Under the pieces are notes generated by a model that was not told the DNA's origin, ran no database searches, and saw only the letters and a program-made list of their open reading frames with translations. The position numbers and the translations under genes were made by a program. Shown one piece after another: positions 1 through 8,390 of a stretch of DNA of 64,000 bases. The stretch is from contig CAJXLT010000009.1 in the NCBI GenBank assembly GCA_913056365.1, forward strand, positions 62,001 to 126,000, written 5' to 3'. How positions within the stretch are numbered: position 1 is the first letter of the stretch; each line of letters begins with the position of its first letter. This DNA comes from an uncultured Paenibacillaceae bacterium (GTDB lineage: Bacteria > Bacillota > Bacilli > Paenibacillales > K13).

Positions 1-58
1 GACGCATCTCTATGAGCTTCTTACCCGGTTAGCCAGCCTCAGCCGAGCCGCAGTTCAG

Positions 59-1858
59 TCATACCTGCTTGCTAGCTTGCCCCGCATATTCTGCAATCAC
101 TTGGAGGAACGCCTGTCCATATCTCTCAAGCTTGCGATCCCCTACACCCTTCACCGTACTGAGCTCTGCTTCGCTTGCAGGCAGACGAACCGTCATCTCG
201 CGCAATGTCGCATCATGAAATATCGTAAATGGCGGCACCTTCGCCTTCTCTGCGAACGACTTGCGAAGCTGACGCAGACGGTCGAACAGCTCTTCATCTC
301 CTGCGAGCTGCGTATGCTCCGCCGCCTGTTGCACGATCGTGACGCGTTGCCACACCTTCTCCGTCCCTTCCAGCACCGCTAATGCTTGCTTAGTCAAGGA
401 CAGCACGGGGTATTGACTATCCGAAAGCCGCAAGTAGCCGTCTGCCGCGAGCACGTTAATCAATTGAACAATTTCCTTCTCCTTATTGTTGCCCATGACA
501 CCATAAGTGGGCAGGCGATTGAACCCGAACTGCCGCACCTTCGCATCATTCGATCCCCGCAACACCTTCGCTGTCATCGTAATGCCAAATCGCTGCTTCA
601 TCCGAACGATACAGGAGAAGATCTTCTGCGCATGCTCGGTAATATCGACTACTTCCCGCTCGTCTGTACAACTGCTGCAGCGTCCACAATCTACCGCATT
701 CCGCTCTCCGAAATATGTCACAACATGCTTCTGCAAGCATCCCGTCGTATGGCAATAATCAATCATATCGCGCAGGTTGGCATAATCGATCTGCTTGCGC
801 TGCTCATCGGATTCGCTCTGTTCGATCAGGAACTTCTGGGTCATCGTATCCTGCGGCGCATAGAGCAACACGCATTCTCCCGGTTCGCCGTCTCGACCCG
901 CTCTACCCGCCTCCTGATAATAGGACTCCACATTCTTCGGAACGTTGTAATGGAGGACGAAGCGTACATTCGACTTGTCGATGCCCATACCGAAGGCATT
1001 CGTAGCGACCATGACCTTCAGCTCATCATAGAGGAACTTCTCTTGACTGTCCGCCCGCTCCTGCTCACTCAATCCAGCATGATAGCGACCTGCCTCAATG
1101 CCGAGCCGGAGCAAATAATCTCGACAGCTCTCTACCTCCTTGCGCGTAGAGGCATAGATAATGCCGGATTGACCGGTCCGCTGCTGCAAGTATGCTGCCA
1201 AAAATTTGCGCTTGTCCACACCTTTCACTACCGAGAAGGTCAGATTGTCACGCGCATAGCCGGTCGTCACGCGTACTGGTCGGCTCAGCTTCAAGTGATG
1301 GACAATATCGTCCTTTACCTTATCAGTAGCGGTCGCGGTAAAAGCTGATACAACCGGTCTCGGGTCAATCTGACGCAAAAGCTTCGTTATGTGCATATAG
1401 CTCGGCCGGAAGTCGTGCCCCCATTGGGAGACACAGTGCGCTTCATCTACGGCAACAAGCGGGATTGGCAAAGTCGAGACGAGCCGCATGAATCGCTCCG
1501 AATCTAGTCGCTCCGGTGCTATATATACCATCTTATACTTGCCCGCTTCGATTTCGCGCATCGTGCGGTTCAACTCATCCGCTCGCAATGTGCTGTTAAT
1601 AAAGGCAGTCGGAATCCCCATCTCATTGAGCGCATCCACTTGATCCTTCATCAGAGAGATAAGCGGCGACACGACTAGCGTCGTACCCGGCAGCATGAGT
1701 GCCGGCAGCTGATAACAGATCGACTTGCCCGCGCCTGTCGGCATGACGGCAAGCGCATCTTTGCCATCGAGCAAGGCTTCGACCAATTGTTCTTGTCCTT
1801 TGCGAAATGTATCGTAACCAAACCATTGCTTGAGCGCCTGTCTGGCTTGTTCGATCAT
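59..1858 (-). CDS. recQ: ATP-dependent DNA helicase RecQ
   Basis: RecQ 3'-5' DNA helicase for recombination and replication-fork repair. The 599-residue product has Walker A PTGAGKS near residue 40, the DEAH box in AVDEAHCVSQWGHDFRPSY, the helicase C motif GRAGRDG, the four-Cys zinc site (CHTTGC and CGRCSSC), and a C-terminal HRDC domain. I start it at the ATG at 1858, where AAAGGAG lies 8 bases upstream. The open frame continues 55 codons further, but that part only translates a tandem 66-bp repeat and has no family resemblance. Length and domain order are normal for RecQ. Confidence 0.95.
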   Translation of the reverse strand: MIEQARQALKQWFGYDTFRKGQEQLVEALLDGKDALAVMPTGAGKSICYQLPALMLPGTTLVVSPLISLMKDQVDALNEMGIPTAFINSTLRADELNRTMREIEAGKYKMVYIAPERLDSERFMRLVSTLPIPLVAVDEAHCVSQWGHDFRPSYMHITKLLRQIDPRPVVSAFTATATDKVKDDIVHHLKLSRPVRVTTGYARDNLTFSVVKGVDKRKFLAAYLQQRTGQSGIIYASTRKEVESCRDYLLRLGIEAGRYHAGLSEQERADSQEKFLYDELKVMVATNAFGMGIDKSNVRFVLHYNVPKNVESYYQEAGRAGRDGEPGECVLLYAPQDTMTQKFLIEQSESDEQRKQIDYANLRDMIDYCHTTGCLQKHVVTYFGERNAVDCGRCSSCTDEREVVDITEHAQKIFSCIVRMKQRFGITMTAKVLRGSNDAKVRQFGFNRLPTYGVMGNNKEKEIVQLINVLAADGYLRLSDSQYPVLSLTKQALAVLEGTEKVWQRVTIVQQAAEHTQLAGDEELFDRLRQLRKSFAEKAKVPPFTIFHDATLREMTVRLPASEAELSTVKGVGDRKLERYGQAFLQVIAEYAGQASKQV

Positions 1859-1870
1859 ACCTAACACTCC

Positions 1871-2002
1871 TTTAAACCCACAAAAGTGAAGGGATGCTTC
1901 GATGCTTATTTCTATTACTTTTGCGGGGCCCGATATTTTAAACCCACGAAAGTGAAGGAATGCTTCGATGCTTATTCCTATTCCTTTCACGGGGTCCGAT
2001 AT
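1871..2002. repeat. two tandem copies of a 66-bp unit upstream of recQ
   Basis: Copies at 1871-1936 and 1937-2002 abut without a gap and differ at a few bases. Each begins TTTAAACCCAC and ends GGGGYCCGATAT. The unit lies in the recQ leader, so it would be transcribed or would carry the promoter. Pieces resembling its middle (GAAGCTTATTCCT and ATTACTTTCGCGGGGCCC) recur at 59300-59435 upstream of lutA, which suggests a dispersed family. Confidence 0.8.
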
Positions 2003-2050
2003 AAATTGTTCGAAAATCTCCATATCTCTCTTGGAAACGGTTCGTTATAA

Positions 2051-2068
2051 TAGATTCATATGAATCTA
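2051..2068. promoter_or_regulatory. perfect 18-bp palindrome after a -10-like box
   Basis: TAGATTCATATGAATCTA reads the same on both strands. It directly follows a TATAAT at 2046-2051 and precedes the ribosome binding site of the DUF3817 gene, the usual place for a repressor operator. The half-site GAATCTA occurs again at 2086-2092, overlapping the start codon. The cognate regulator is unknown. Confidence 0.5.
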
Positions 2069-2091
2069 AGTATACCAAAGGAAGTGAATCT

Positions 2092-2388
2092 ATGTTCCGT
2101 ACAGCGATCGGCCGCTTAAGAATGATTGGACTTCTCGAAGGACTGTCCTACTTGCTGCTGCTCGGCATTGCCATGCCGCTCAAGTATGCGCTGGACATGC
2201 CCGCGATGGTGTCTGTCGTTGGCATGGCGCACGGCATTCTGTTCGTACTCTTCTGCTTTGCCGCTCTACATGTCATGATCCTCCACCGCAAATCAATGCT
2301 GTGGGGCATCGGCGCCTTCATCGCCTCTCTCTTGCCCTTCGGCACATTCGTGTTGGACCGCAGGCTTCGTGACGAACCCGCACGTTAA
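2092..2388 (+). CDS. DUF3817 family small membrane protein
   Basis: 98-residue integral membrane protein with three predicted hydrophobic segments (about 12-30, 38-62 and 70-90). The start motif (RLRMIGLLEGLSYLLLL) and GMAHGILFVLF are typical of DUF3817 proteins, whose function is unknown. Start ATG has AAAGGAAG about 9 bases upstream. It is transcribed divergently from recQ behind a perfect palindrome that probably controls it. The gene is monocistronic, as the next gene is convergent. Confidence 0.85.
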   Translation: MFRTAIGRLRMIGLLEGLSYLLLLGIAMPLKYALDMPAMVSVVGMAHGILFVLFCFAALHVMILHRKSMLWGIGAFIASLLPFGTFVLDRRLRDEPAR

Positions 2389-2420
2389 TCCTTACATCTC
2401 GGCTTCCTTCCTGCATCACA

Positions 2421-3476
2421 TTAACGCTCAGAGGTCTTGGCATGCTCGATCAGACGTTCAAGCCGATGCAAGTGGAAGCCATAATCGAAGATCGCGGAAC
2501 CAACAAGCAATAACCGCACATTGTCTTCATCTGTTTGGTACATCGCCATCACATGATGCATGAACAGCCCGTTGTCCCGGATCATCTCCCGGCTTCGGGT
2601 TTCGTTCACTTTGACCATCCCCTCATACTTCAGCAACACATATTCATGATACGTAATAAGATGCTCGATATGCTTGTCGAAGATTTCGCCAGCTTCCACA
2701 TGATGCGTACTCTGGAAAAAATGCTTCGTCACAATATCCAGCCCCTCCGCACCCTTATGCAGTGTGAGCAACATCTTCTTGAACACAACGAACTTGCGCG
2801 CATGAATCGCATGCACCGGCTTCACCCGCTTCAGCTTGCGCCGCTCCTCGTCGAACATACTGAACAATTCATCCAGCTTCTCCAGCTTCGCTCGCAGCTC
2901 CTCCCGCTGCTTGCGGAATGCCTTCTCTGTCATCTCATTAGATATCGCTGTACGCAGCAACAGCGACATCTGATCGAACGCCGCTCGACCAAGCTCTACG
3001 AACAGCTTCTCATGCCGCGGCGGCCACAGCGCAATATTGACGACGAACGCCGACGCCATGCCGATCATAATGATCGCAAATCGGTTGACCGCGAACGTCC
3101 AATCATCTCCTGGCGCATCCATAATGACTAGCACCGTAACGAGAGTCAGGGCAATCGTCTTCTCCGCTTTCAGCTTCAAGCTTATCATGATGACAAGAAC
3201 CGACACAATGCCAATCACGAGCGGACTATTGCCCAAGCTGATTACGGCAAGTATAGCAATCGCCGCCCCAAGCACATTCGCTTGTACCTGCTCAAACATT
3301 TGTCGCCACGTTCGGTATATCGACGGCTGTATCGTGAAGATCGCCGCAACTGCTGCGAATATAGCCGGTGTCAGTCCTAGCCAACTGCTTATGTATAATG
3401 CCAGCACAATCGCCAGTCCTGTCTTGATGACTCGCGGTCCCATGGTCATGACAGCTGCAAGCCTCCTTTGTTTCAT
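2421..3476 (-). CDS. aromatic acid exporter / FUSC-like membrane protein
   Basis: 351-residue protein of the aromatic acid exporter (ArAE, YqjA/DUF939-like) group. The N-terminal half has about five to six membrane segments (GLAIVLALYISSWLGLTPAIFAAVAAIF and following). The C-terminal half is a cytoplasmic, charged, helical region rich in Lys and Glu. Such proteins are thought to export amphipathic or aromatic compounds, but substrate is not deducible here. The gene stands alone, convergent with the DUF3817 gene. Confidence 0.8.
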   Translation of the reverse strand: MKQRRLAAVMTMGPRVIKTGLAIVLALYISSWLGLTPAIFAAVAAIFTIQPSIYRTWRQMFEQVQANVLGAAIAILAVISLGNSPLVIGIVSVLVIMISLKLKAEKTIALTLVTVLVIMDAPGDDWTFAVNRFAIIMIGMASAFVVNIALWPPRHEKLFVELGRAAFDQMSLLLRTAISNEMTEKAFRKQREELRAKLEKLDELFSMFDEERRKLKRVKPVHAIHARKFVVFKKMLLTLHKGAEGLDIVTKHFFQSTHHVEAGEIFDKHIEHLITYHEYVLLKYEGMVKVNETRSREMIRDNGLFMHHVMAMYQTDEDNVRLLLVGSAIFDYGFHLHRLERLIEHAKTSER

Positions 3477-3637
3477 CTATCCTTATTTTACCTGTATTCC
3501 GTCTGTTATTGCAAAGTGCTGTAAGAACAGAGCTTATTATCACTGCCAGCCTAATTACCAACATTTGCGTAATGCAATTCTACCTCTCAACTGGTTACTA
3601 TGGTAATAGATTAACGAACAGGAGGAATCTAACACAT

Positions 3638-4531
3638 ATGAAAATGAAAAAAAGAATAGCTGCATCCGTTATTGCGTTGAGCTTACTCGCACCTTCGACC
3701 GCCTTAGGCGCATACCAAGCTGAAGTGACCCACGGTGTGAACTTCCGATGGGCGCCAAGCACAACAGAAGGCGGCATCCACCGTATGTTGAACAAAGGCG
3801 AGCCTGTTACTATCCTCGAGGAGATTAACAATTACTGGTTCAAGGTCAAGACACAGGAAGGAATGGTTGGATACATATCGTCTAATGACAAATATACGAA
3901 ATATGTGTCAGACATCACATCAACATCCAACAGCGGTACGATTACTAGAGGCGTAAATTTCCGTTGGACGCCGCAGGTAGCCAATAATAAGATCGGATTC
4001 ATCAGCAGAGGATCAGTCGTAGAAGTGCTGGAAATCACGAACAGTTACTGGGTGAAGGTCAAACACAACGGTTATATTGGATACATATCTTCCAACTATA
4101 TATCGCATTCCGCGTCTCCAAGCCAGCCAAGCACGGGATGGGGCAATTCGTCCAAGGCTGATGCTATCATCTCTACGGCACAGAGCCTCATGGGCAAAGT
4201 CTCTTATGAATATGGCGAGCGCATCCCAAGCAGATTCATCTTCGACTGCTCCTCTTTTACAGAGTATGTATTCGAGAAGCACGGTGTATCATTGAAATGG
4301 GGTACCCGCTATCAGAAGAGCGCCGGTTCCTATGTTAGCAAGAGTAGTTTGCAGCGCGGCGATCTCGTCTTCTTCGACACGAATGACAACGGCTCGATCA
4401 ACCATGTCGGCATCTACATGGGCGGCGGCCAGTTCATCCATAACAAGCCGTCTGCTGACGGTGTAGCGATCGATTCGCTGAATTCCGGCTACTGGGACAG
4501 AAAGTACGAGACAGCAAGACGTGTGCTGTAA
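3638..4531 (+). CDS. secreted NlpC/P60 endopeptidase with two SH3-like domains
   Basis: 297-residue cell-wall hydrolase. A signal peptide (residues 1-24, cut near ALGA) is followed by two related SH3-like repeats, each beginning GVNFRW (about 33-90 and 105-155). A short Ser/Pro linker leads to an NlpC/P60 domain. The catalytic triad is visible as Cys204 (FDCSSF), His256 (NHVGIY) and His268 (FIHN). Such enzymes cut the gamma-D-Glu to diamino-acid bond in peptidoglycan stem peptides. The start is the ATG at 3638 with AGGAGG upstream. A longer open frame begins at 3509 but lacks a signal. A terminator follows. Confidence 0.92.
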   Translation: MKMKKRIAASVIALSLLAPSTALGAYQAEVTHGVNFRWAPSTTEGGIHRMLNKGEPVTILEEINNYWFKVKTQEGMVGYISSNDKYTKYVSDITSTSNSGTITRGVNFRWTPQVANNKIGFISRGSVVEVLEITNSYWVKVKHNGYIGYISSNYISHSASPSQPSTGWGNSSKADAIISTAQSLMGKVSYEYGERIPSRFIFDCSSFTEYVFEKHGVSLKWGTRYQKSAGSYVSKSSLQRGDLVFFDTNDNGSINHVGIYMGGGQFIHNKPSADGVAIDSLNSGYWDRKYETARRVL

Positions 4532-4548
4532 GTAGGACAAGCCACTAG

Positions 4549-4597
4549 CCAAGACCAGCCCTCTGTTCCGATCAGAGCAGGGGGTTGGTTTTTTTAC
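4549..4597 (+). terminator. intrinsic terminator after the NlpC/P60 gene
   Basis: ACCAGCCCTCTG pairs imperfectly with CAGAGCAGGGGGTTGGT across a short loop and is followed by a run of seven T. Confidence 0.75.
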
Positions 4598-4599
4598 TG

Positions 4600-4862
4600 T
4601 GTGGCAGATGAATCATCAAGTAAATTTCCTGCAAGTGTGCATCTTTCGACACCAACAATTAGGCGTATTCTCGTATTCCCTGCAAATCTGCATCTTTCTA
4701 TTCCCGAAACCGCCGTTTGTGCTCAATTGAGCTTTTCAAGCATGTATATTCGCAGCTATTTCCCCATTTCGATCCTTAGCTAGATAACATTCCTGCACAT
4801 TCGCATCTTTTCATCTCAGCAGCCCGCTTGCGGAGAAGCTTCCCGCTACACTACATTAATGT
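4600..4862. repeat. gene-free stretch with three CCTGCA-N-GCATCTTT repeats
   Basis: No convincing gene. Three short similar elements occur at about 4626-4646, 4676-4697 and 4791-4811, of the form TCCTGCAnnTnTGCATCTTT. The same element recurs at 32764-32783 and about 32880-32898. The overlapping open frames are repeat translations. Confidence 0.6.
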
Positions 4863-4890
4863 AAAAAAATCCTCCGCCCGCGAGCGAAGG
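4863..4890 (-). terminator. terminator after the Nif3-like gene
   Basis: On the minus strand, CCTTCGC and GCGGAGG form a stem at 4871-4890, followed by T's (4863-4870). Confidence 0.65.
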
Positions 4891-4966
4891 TAACGAATCC
4901 CATGATGCCGCATCCCATAAATACTGCGAATCGATCAGCGGACCGTCGATTCCAATCTCATCATCT

Positions 4967-5764
4967 TCACACAATCTCAAACACCGGCGGATTCGCTGCA
5001 TAATGGATCGGCATGGATGGGAATCGTGTGTGCAGCCGTTCCGCAAGCAGCTTCATACCTGCCGTCTCGCTCTCAGCATGCCCCAGCACAATCAACGCCT
5101 TACTACGCCCTTGATGAACTGCGTCTCGAACATACTCTGGGGTTTCCCATTCCGGACCTTCGCCATATATAATGAGATCCAATCGTTCTTGCTCGAACAA
5201 CGGAATAGCCGTTGGTCCTCCTCCTCTATATCCAGCCAACAAACCTACACGCTGGCAAGGCTGATTCAAATCACCGGTCACGCGCACGTAGGACAAGCCG
5301 AGCTGGCGCTTCACATATGCGGCAATATCTCGAACGATCACCGGAGGCAGCTGCACGAATGAAGCGACAGGTTCATGTCGAATGACTCGTTCGCGCCAAC
5401 CGAGCGCATCGAGCAACCCTTGCATAATACCGTCCGGCTCATAGCGATGCCAGTAATCGTGAAACCGGAAGAGGGCCAGCCCCGAATCACGGATCAGCTT
5501 CTCCTTGGCTTGAAAGACCGGATCCCGCTCCAACGCTTGCGCAAAGCTGCTATGATGGCTGAAACAAGGTTCTTCATGTGCGATAATCAAGTTGGTACCT
5601 AGCTTTATCGCCTCTTCCAGTACTGCCTGCGTCGGCATAAATGTCGTGACGATACCAGACACCTCAGCCTGCGGATCGCCATATTTCAACGTATCTACCG
5701 TTGGCTCCAGTTCACCTACTGGTTCGATCAGGGTCTGCAACACTTGCTCAACCTTTATTTTCAT
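4967..5764 (-). CDS. Nif3-like dinuclear metal centre protein
   Basis: 265-residue member of the Nif3/NGG1-interacting-factor-3 family. Family members fold into hexameric rings with a two-metal site; the exact reaction is unsettled. The segment around His63 (LIIAHEEPCFSHH) replaces the common HHPLIF metal motif, and GEGPEWETPEYVRDA plus LGHAESE near the C terminus match the second metal segment. It is somewhat short and belongs to the subgroup without an inserted domain. It lies 75 bases downstream of gerKB on the same strand, so could be cotranscribed. Confidence 0.8.
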   Translation of the reverse strand: MKIKVEQVLQTLIEPVGELEPTVDTLKYGDPQAEVSGIVTTFMPTQAVLEEAIKLGTNLIIAHEEPCFSHHSSFAQALERDPVFQAKEKLIRDSGLALFRFHDYWHRYEPDGIMQGLLDALGWRERVIRHEPVASFVQLPPVIVRDIAAYVKRQLGLSYVRVTGDLNQPCQRVGLLAGYRGGGPTAIPLFEQERLDLIIYGEGPEWETPEYVRDAVHQGRSKALIVLGHAESETAGMKLLAERLHTRFPSMPIHYAANPPVFEIV

Positions 5765-5838
5765 GATTGTACCTCCCTTTGTATCCTCCTCTTAAGCTTA
5801 CTTTCCCCTTTCTTACCATACGCTGGCACGCATGTCCA

Positions 5839-6933
5839 CTATTTCTTACCGTGGTTGCCCCTGAAGCTACCTATTAACCAAATCACCATCGGAAACAGCA
5901 CACCAAATAGCACTGTATAGTAAGGCCATGCTCTGATGCTCTGCATTTGAACTGACGTGTTGGGCCACGTCAATGGCGCAATGAAAAATCCAAGCGTGCA
6001 AAGTGGAATCAGGAGCGAGCGCCAATCCTTCAAGCGAAAAATACCCGCCAAGGCATAGGAGGAAACATAGAGCAGCAAAGACAGACGAAAAAAAATGGTG
6101 ATGTACCACAAAACAGCTACAATGACTTCGAATCGCTCAAAAAATCCGCCAATGCTGATCGTGCGCACAACAAAAAAACTGGGATAGGCAACATCCGCTA
6201 CAACCCCCTGGCTAATAACACCAATCACAACGAACACCACAAGAAAGAACATGCCGCCACTCAGCAATGCACTCCGTACCACGACTGTTTTCCACTGTTG
6301 AATATACTGCATATGAGATGCCAGGAATAGAAACAGCACACTCTCGAAATAAGGAAAGGCAAACAGAGATATGGAGGCAAGAAAAATTGGTTTCGGCCCA
6401 TTTTCGAATAGAGGCAGGATATAATCCATATTCATGCTGGGAATCAAAGAGACAGTCAGGAGCACAAACAAAAACAGGAACGCGAAAAACAAGAGCTCTA
6501 CAGTGCGCCCAATCGTCCGCACACCTCCATGCACTACATACCATACAGCAGCAAGCATTAATAAATAGATTGCCTCCGAAGGTGTTTCCGGCATCATTAC
6601 ACCGGTGAGAAAGTCACCCAGATCTCGAATCACCAGTGTAAAGGTGAGGAACGGATATGCCATGACAAACACGACTAAGCATAGACCGCCTCCCCATTTC
6701 CCCAAAATGGAGACCACATGCTCATGAAAGGTTTGCCCATTCAGGCGATTGGCAATGCGAAAATAAAGAAGCAATAGCAGCAGATGAGCAGCCAGTGCGA
6801 CAGGGACGGCAAGCCAGGCGTCCTGCTTCGCAATGAACACAAGCGTCGAAGGAATCACCAGCAGAGCGCTTCCAAGCTGATGCAGTGTAAACCAAAAAGT
6901 CGCTTGGCGAGTCGTAAGGATCATCTTGCGCAT
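5839..6933 (-). CDS. gerKB: spore germination receptor subunit B (GerAB/GerKB family)
   Basis: 364-residue integral membrane protein of the GerAB/ArcD amino-acid permease-like family, the B subunit of nutrient germinant receptors in the spore inner membrane. About ten hydrophobic segments are visible, beginning FWFTLHQLGSALLVIPSTLV. I start at the ATG at 6933, with GGAGGT 5 bases upstream; the open frame extends ten more codons without a site. It is the last gene of the gerK operon, 17 bases after the small membrane ORF. Confidence 0.9.
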   Translation of the reverse strand: MRKMILTTRQATFWFTLHQLGSALLVIPSTLVFIAKQDAWLAVPVALAAHLLLLLLYFRIANRLNGQTFHEHVVSILGKWGGGLCLVVFVMAYPFLTFTLVIRDLGDFLTGVMMPETPSEAIYLLMLAAVWYVVHGGVRTIGRTVELLFFAFLFLFVLLTVSLIPSMNMDYILPLFENGPKPIFLASISLFAFPYFESVLFLFLASHMQYIQQWKTVVVRSALLSGGMFFLVVFVVIGVISQGVVADVAYPSFFVVRTISIGGFFERFEVIVAVLWYITIFFRLSLLLYVSSYALAGIFRLKDWRSLLIPLCTLGFFIAPLTWPNTSVQMQSIRAWPYYTVLFGVLFPMVIWLIGSFRGNHGKK

Positions 6934-6950
6934 GGTGCACCTCCATCGGG

Positions 6951-7178
6951 TTAAGAGAACCAAGATTCGACCATCTTGCTGAATGGCTCGAATGCTGTTG
7001 TAATACCACCCATCAAACTGGGAAGCTTCACTTTCAACATTTGCAAAATGCCGAGCAGCAGACCGCTTGCCAATAAGCAGACGCTCATGATGATATCCCG
7101 GTAGCTTTTATTCTGGACAAGCCGACGATATTCAAGCAATGCACCGCTGAGCGCAACTATCATCGCCACAATCGTCAC
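6951..7178 (-). CDS. small membrane protein in the gerK operon
   Basis: 75-residue protein with two hydrophobic segments (residues 1-14 and about 29-48) and an amphipathic C terminus. It sits between gerKC (6-base gap) and gerKB (17-base gap), in the same direction, so is almost certainly cotranslated. The position is like that of small accessory D-type subunits reported for some germinant receptors, which are also two-helix membrane peptides. That assignment is inference from position and topology. Confidence 0.75.
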   Translation of the reverse strand: MTIVAMIVALSGALLEYRRLVQNKSYRDIIMSVCLLASGLLLGILQMLKVKLPSLMGGITTAFEPFSKMVESWFS

Positions 7179-7184
7179 GATTTC

Positions 7185-8390
7185 TCACTCCCCACTCTCT
7201 TTTTGCAATGGACCAATAATCTTACCGAGCTTACGCAAGTTGTAATCGAAACGCATCTCTACTTTCAAGTCGTTTTGGAACATGTCATCCCAACTCTTCT
7301 TCCATTCCTTCCACTGCTTCGGATACTTTCGGTGGAACGCCTCACCGATCCCGTACACATCGGTACCATACTCTTTCTGTACCTTATGAACTCCGGCTTC
7401 CAGTATGATCGCAAGACTGTCTTGTGCGGCCTGCTGCATCGCATTGAAGACCTGCGCATCTCTCAGATCGACCTTACAATGCACCTCCCCAATATTTGCC
7501 TCCACGAACACATTCAACACTACGTGCGGCTGGCCGTTCTTGATCATTGGATTCATCTTCGTATTTGCCTGCGTGACTTCAACCACGAAGTCCCCTTCCT
7601 TGCCCGGGCACTTTACTCTGCCTACCGTACTGAACACTCTGTTCATGATATAGTTGTACGCTTTGCTTTCCTCTTCACCTAACCAGCCAATGAGTCGATC
7701 TTCCCGGAATACACCAATCCCGACAAACTGATATTCCGCGAAAGAGAGTGGCTGCTTCGCATTCTCCAATTGCTTGCCGACCTCCATATCCCCTTTGATG
7801 GTCAAGCCTGACAATACCGGATTGACTCCGTCCAGCGTCATTGTTTGAAACAACTCCCTTACATTAACAGCCGCAGTCGGCGCCCATGACTTCTCCGAGA
7901 CTTCCAATGATTTGTACAGATCCATAGCAGGCAATGCCTCCGTCGGCGTCACCAGCTCTAACATATCTTTCGCCCTCCTCCCCTTTGCAACCGCGATGTA
8001 AAAATCCGGTCGAACCTCGTGGTCGCGGAACCAGAATCCGAGAGGCTCCTGAATGCCCCTTCGGGCTGTTGCCTCGTCCATAATTAGCATGCGCAGATGA
8101 GAAAGATACATTTTGCGCGAGGACTTGGTCGTCATTTTTCGCAGCGCCTCAAAAATGGTCGGCGCTCTCTCGGAAAATACAAGCACAGGTGAACGGTCCC
8201 CGATCCGTTGTTTGGACATGGCTGACGGATCAACCACTTGCACGGATACCTCATATTGATTGCCTACGGTATCAATGCCAGCTGCAAGCACGACTCCCAA
8301 TTCATTCAATTCTTTTCGGTTCCAGCAGCCGGGCAGTATAAGCGTCATGACCAAGACAAGGATAACGAACGAATGGCGATACAACTTCAT
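7185..8390 (-). CDS. gerKC: Ger(x)C family germination lipoprotein (GerKC)
   Basis: 401-residue lipoprotein subunit of the germinant receptor. The lipobox ILPGC puts the lipidated Cys at residue 22, followed by WNRKELNELGVVLAAGID, the hallmark start of Ger(x)C proteins. The start is the ATG at 8390, which overlaps the gerKA stop as ATGA and implies translational coupling. The longer frame to 8609 only reads gerKA in another frame. Confidence 0.93.
   Translation of the reverse strand: MKLYRHSFVILVLVMTLILPGCWNRKELNELGVVLAAGIDTVGNQYEVSVQVVDPSAMSKQRIGDRSPVLVFSERAPTIFEALRKMTTKSSRKMYLSHLRMLIMDEATARRGIQEPLGFWFRDHEVRPDFYIAVAKGRRAKDMLELVTPTEALPAMDLYKSLEVSEKSWAPTAAVNVRELFQTMTLDGVNPVLSGLTIKGDMEVGKQLENAKQPLSFAEYQFVGIGVFREDRLIGWLGEEESKAYNYIMNRVFSTVGRVKCPGKEGDFVVEVTQANTKMNPMIKNGQPHVVLNVFVEANIGEVHCKVDLRDAQVFNAMQQAAQDSLAIILEAGVHKVQKEYGTDVYGIGEAFHRKYPKQWKEWKKSWDDMFQNDLKVEMRFDYNLRKLGKIIGPLQKESGE

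Noticed and set aside
4601-4783. 60-residue frame after the NlpC/P60 gene
   Set aside because: It consists of the repeat elements and no homology is apparent.
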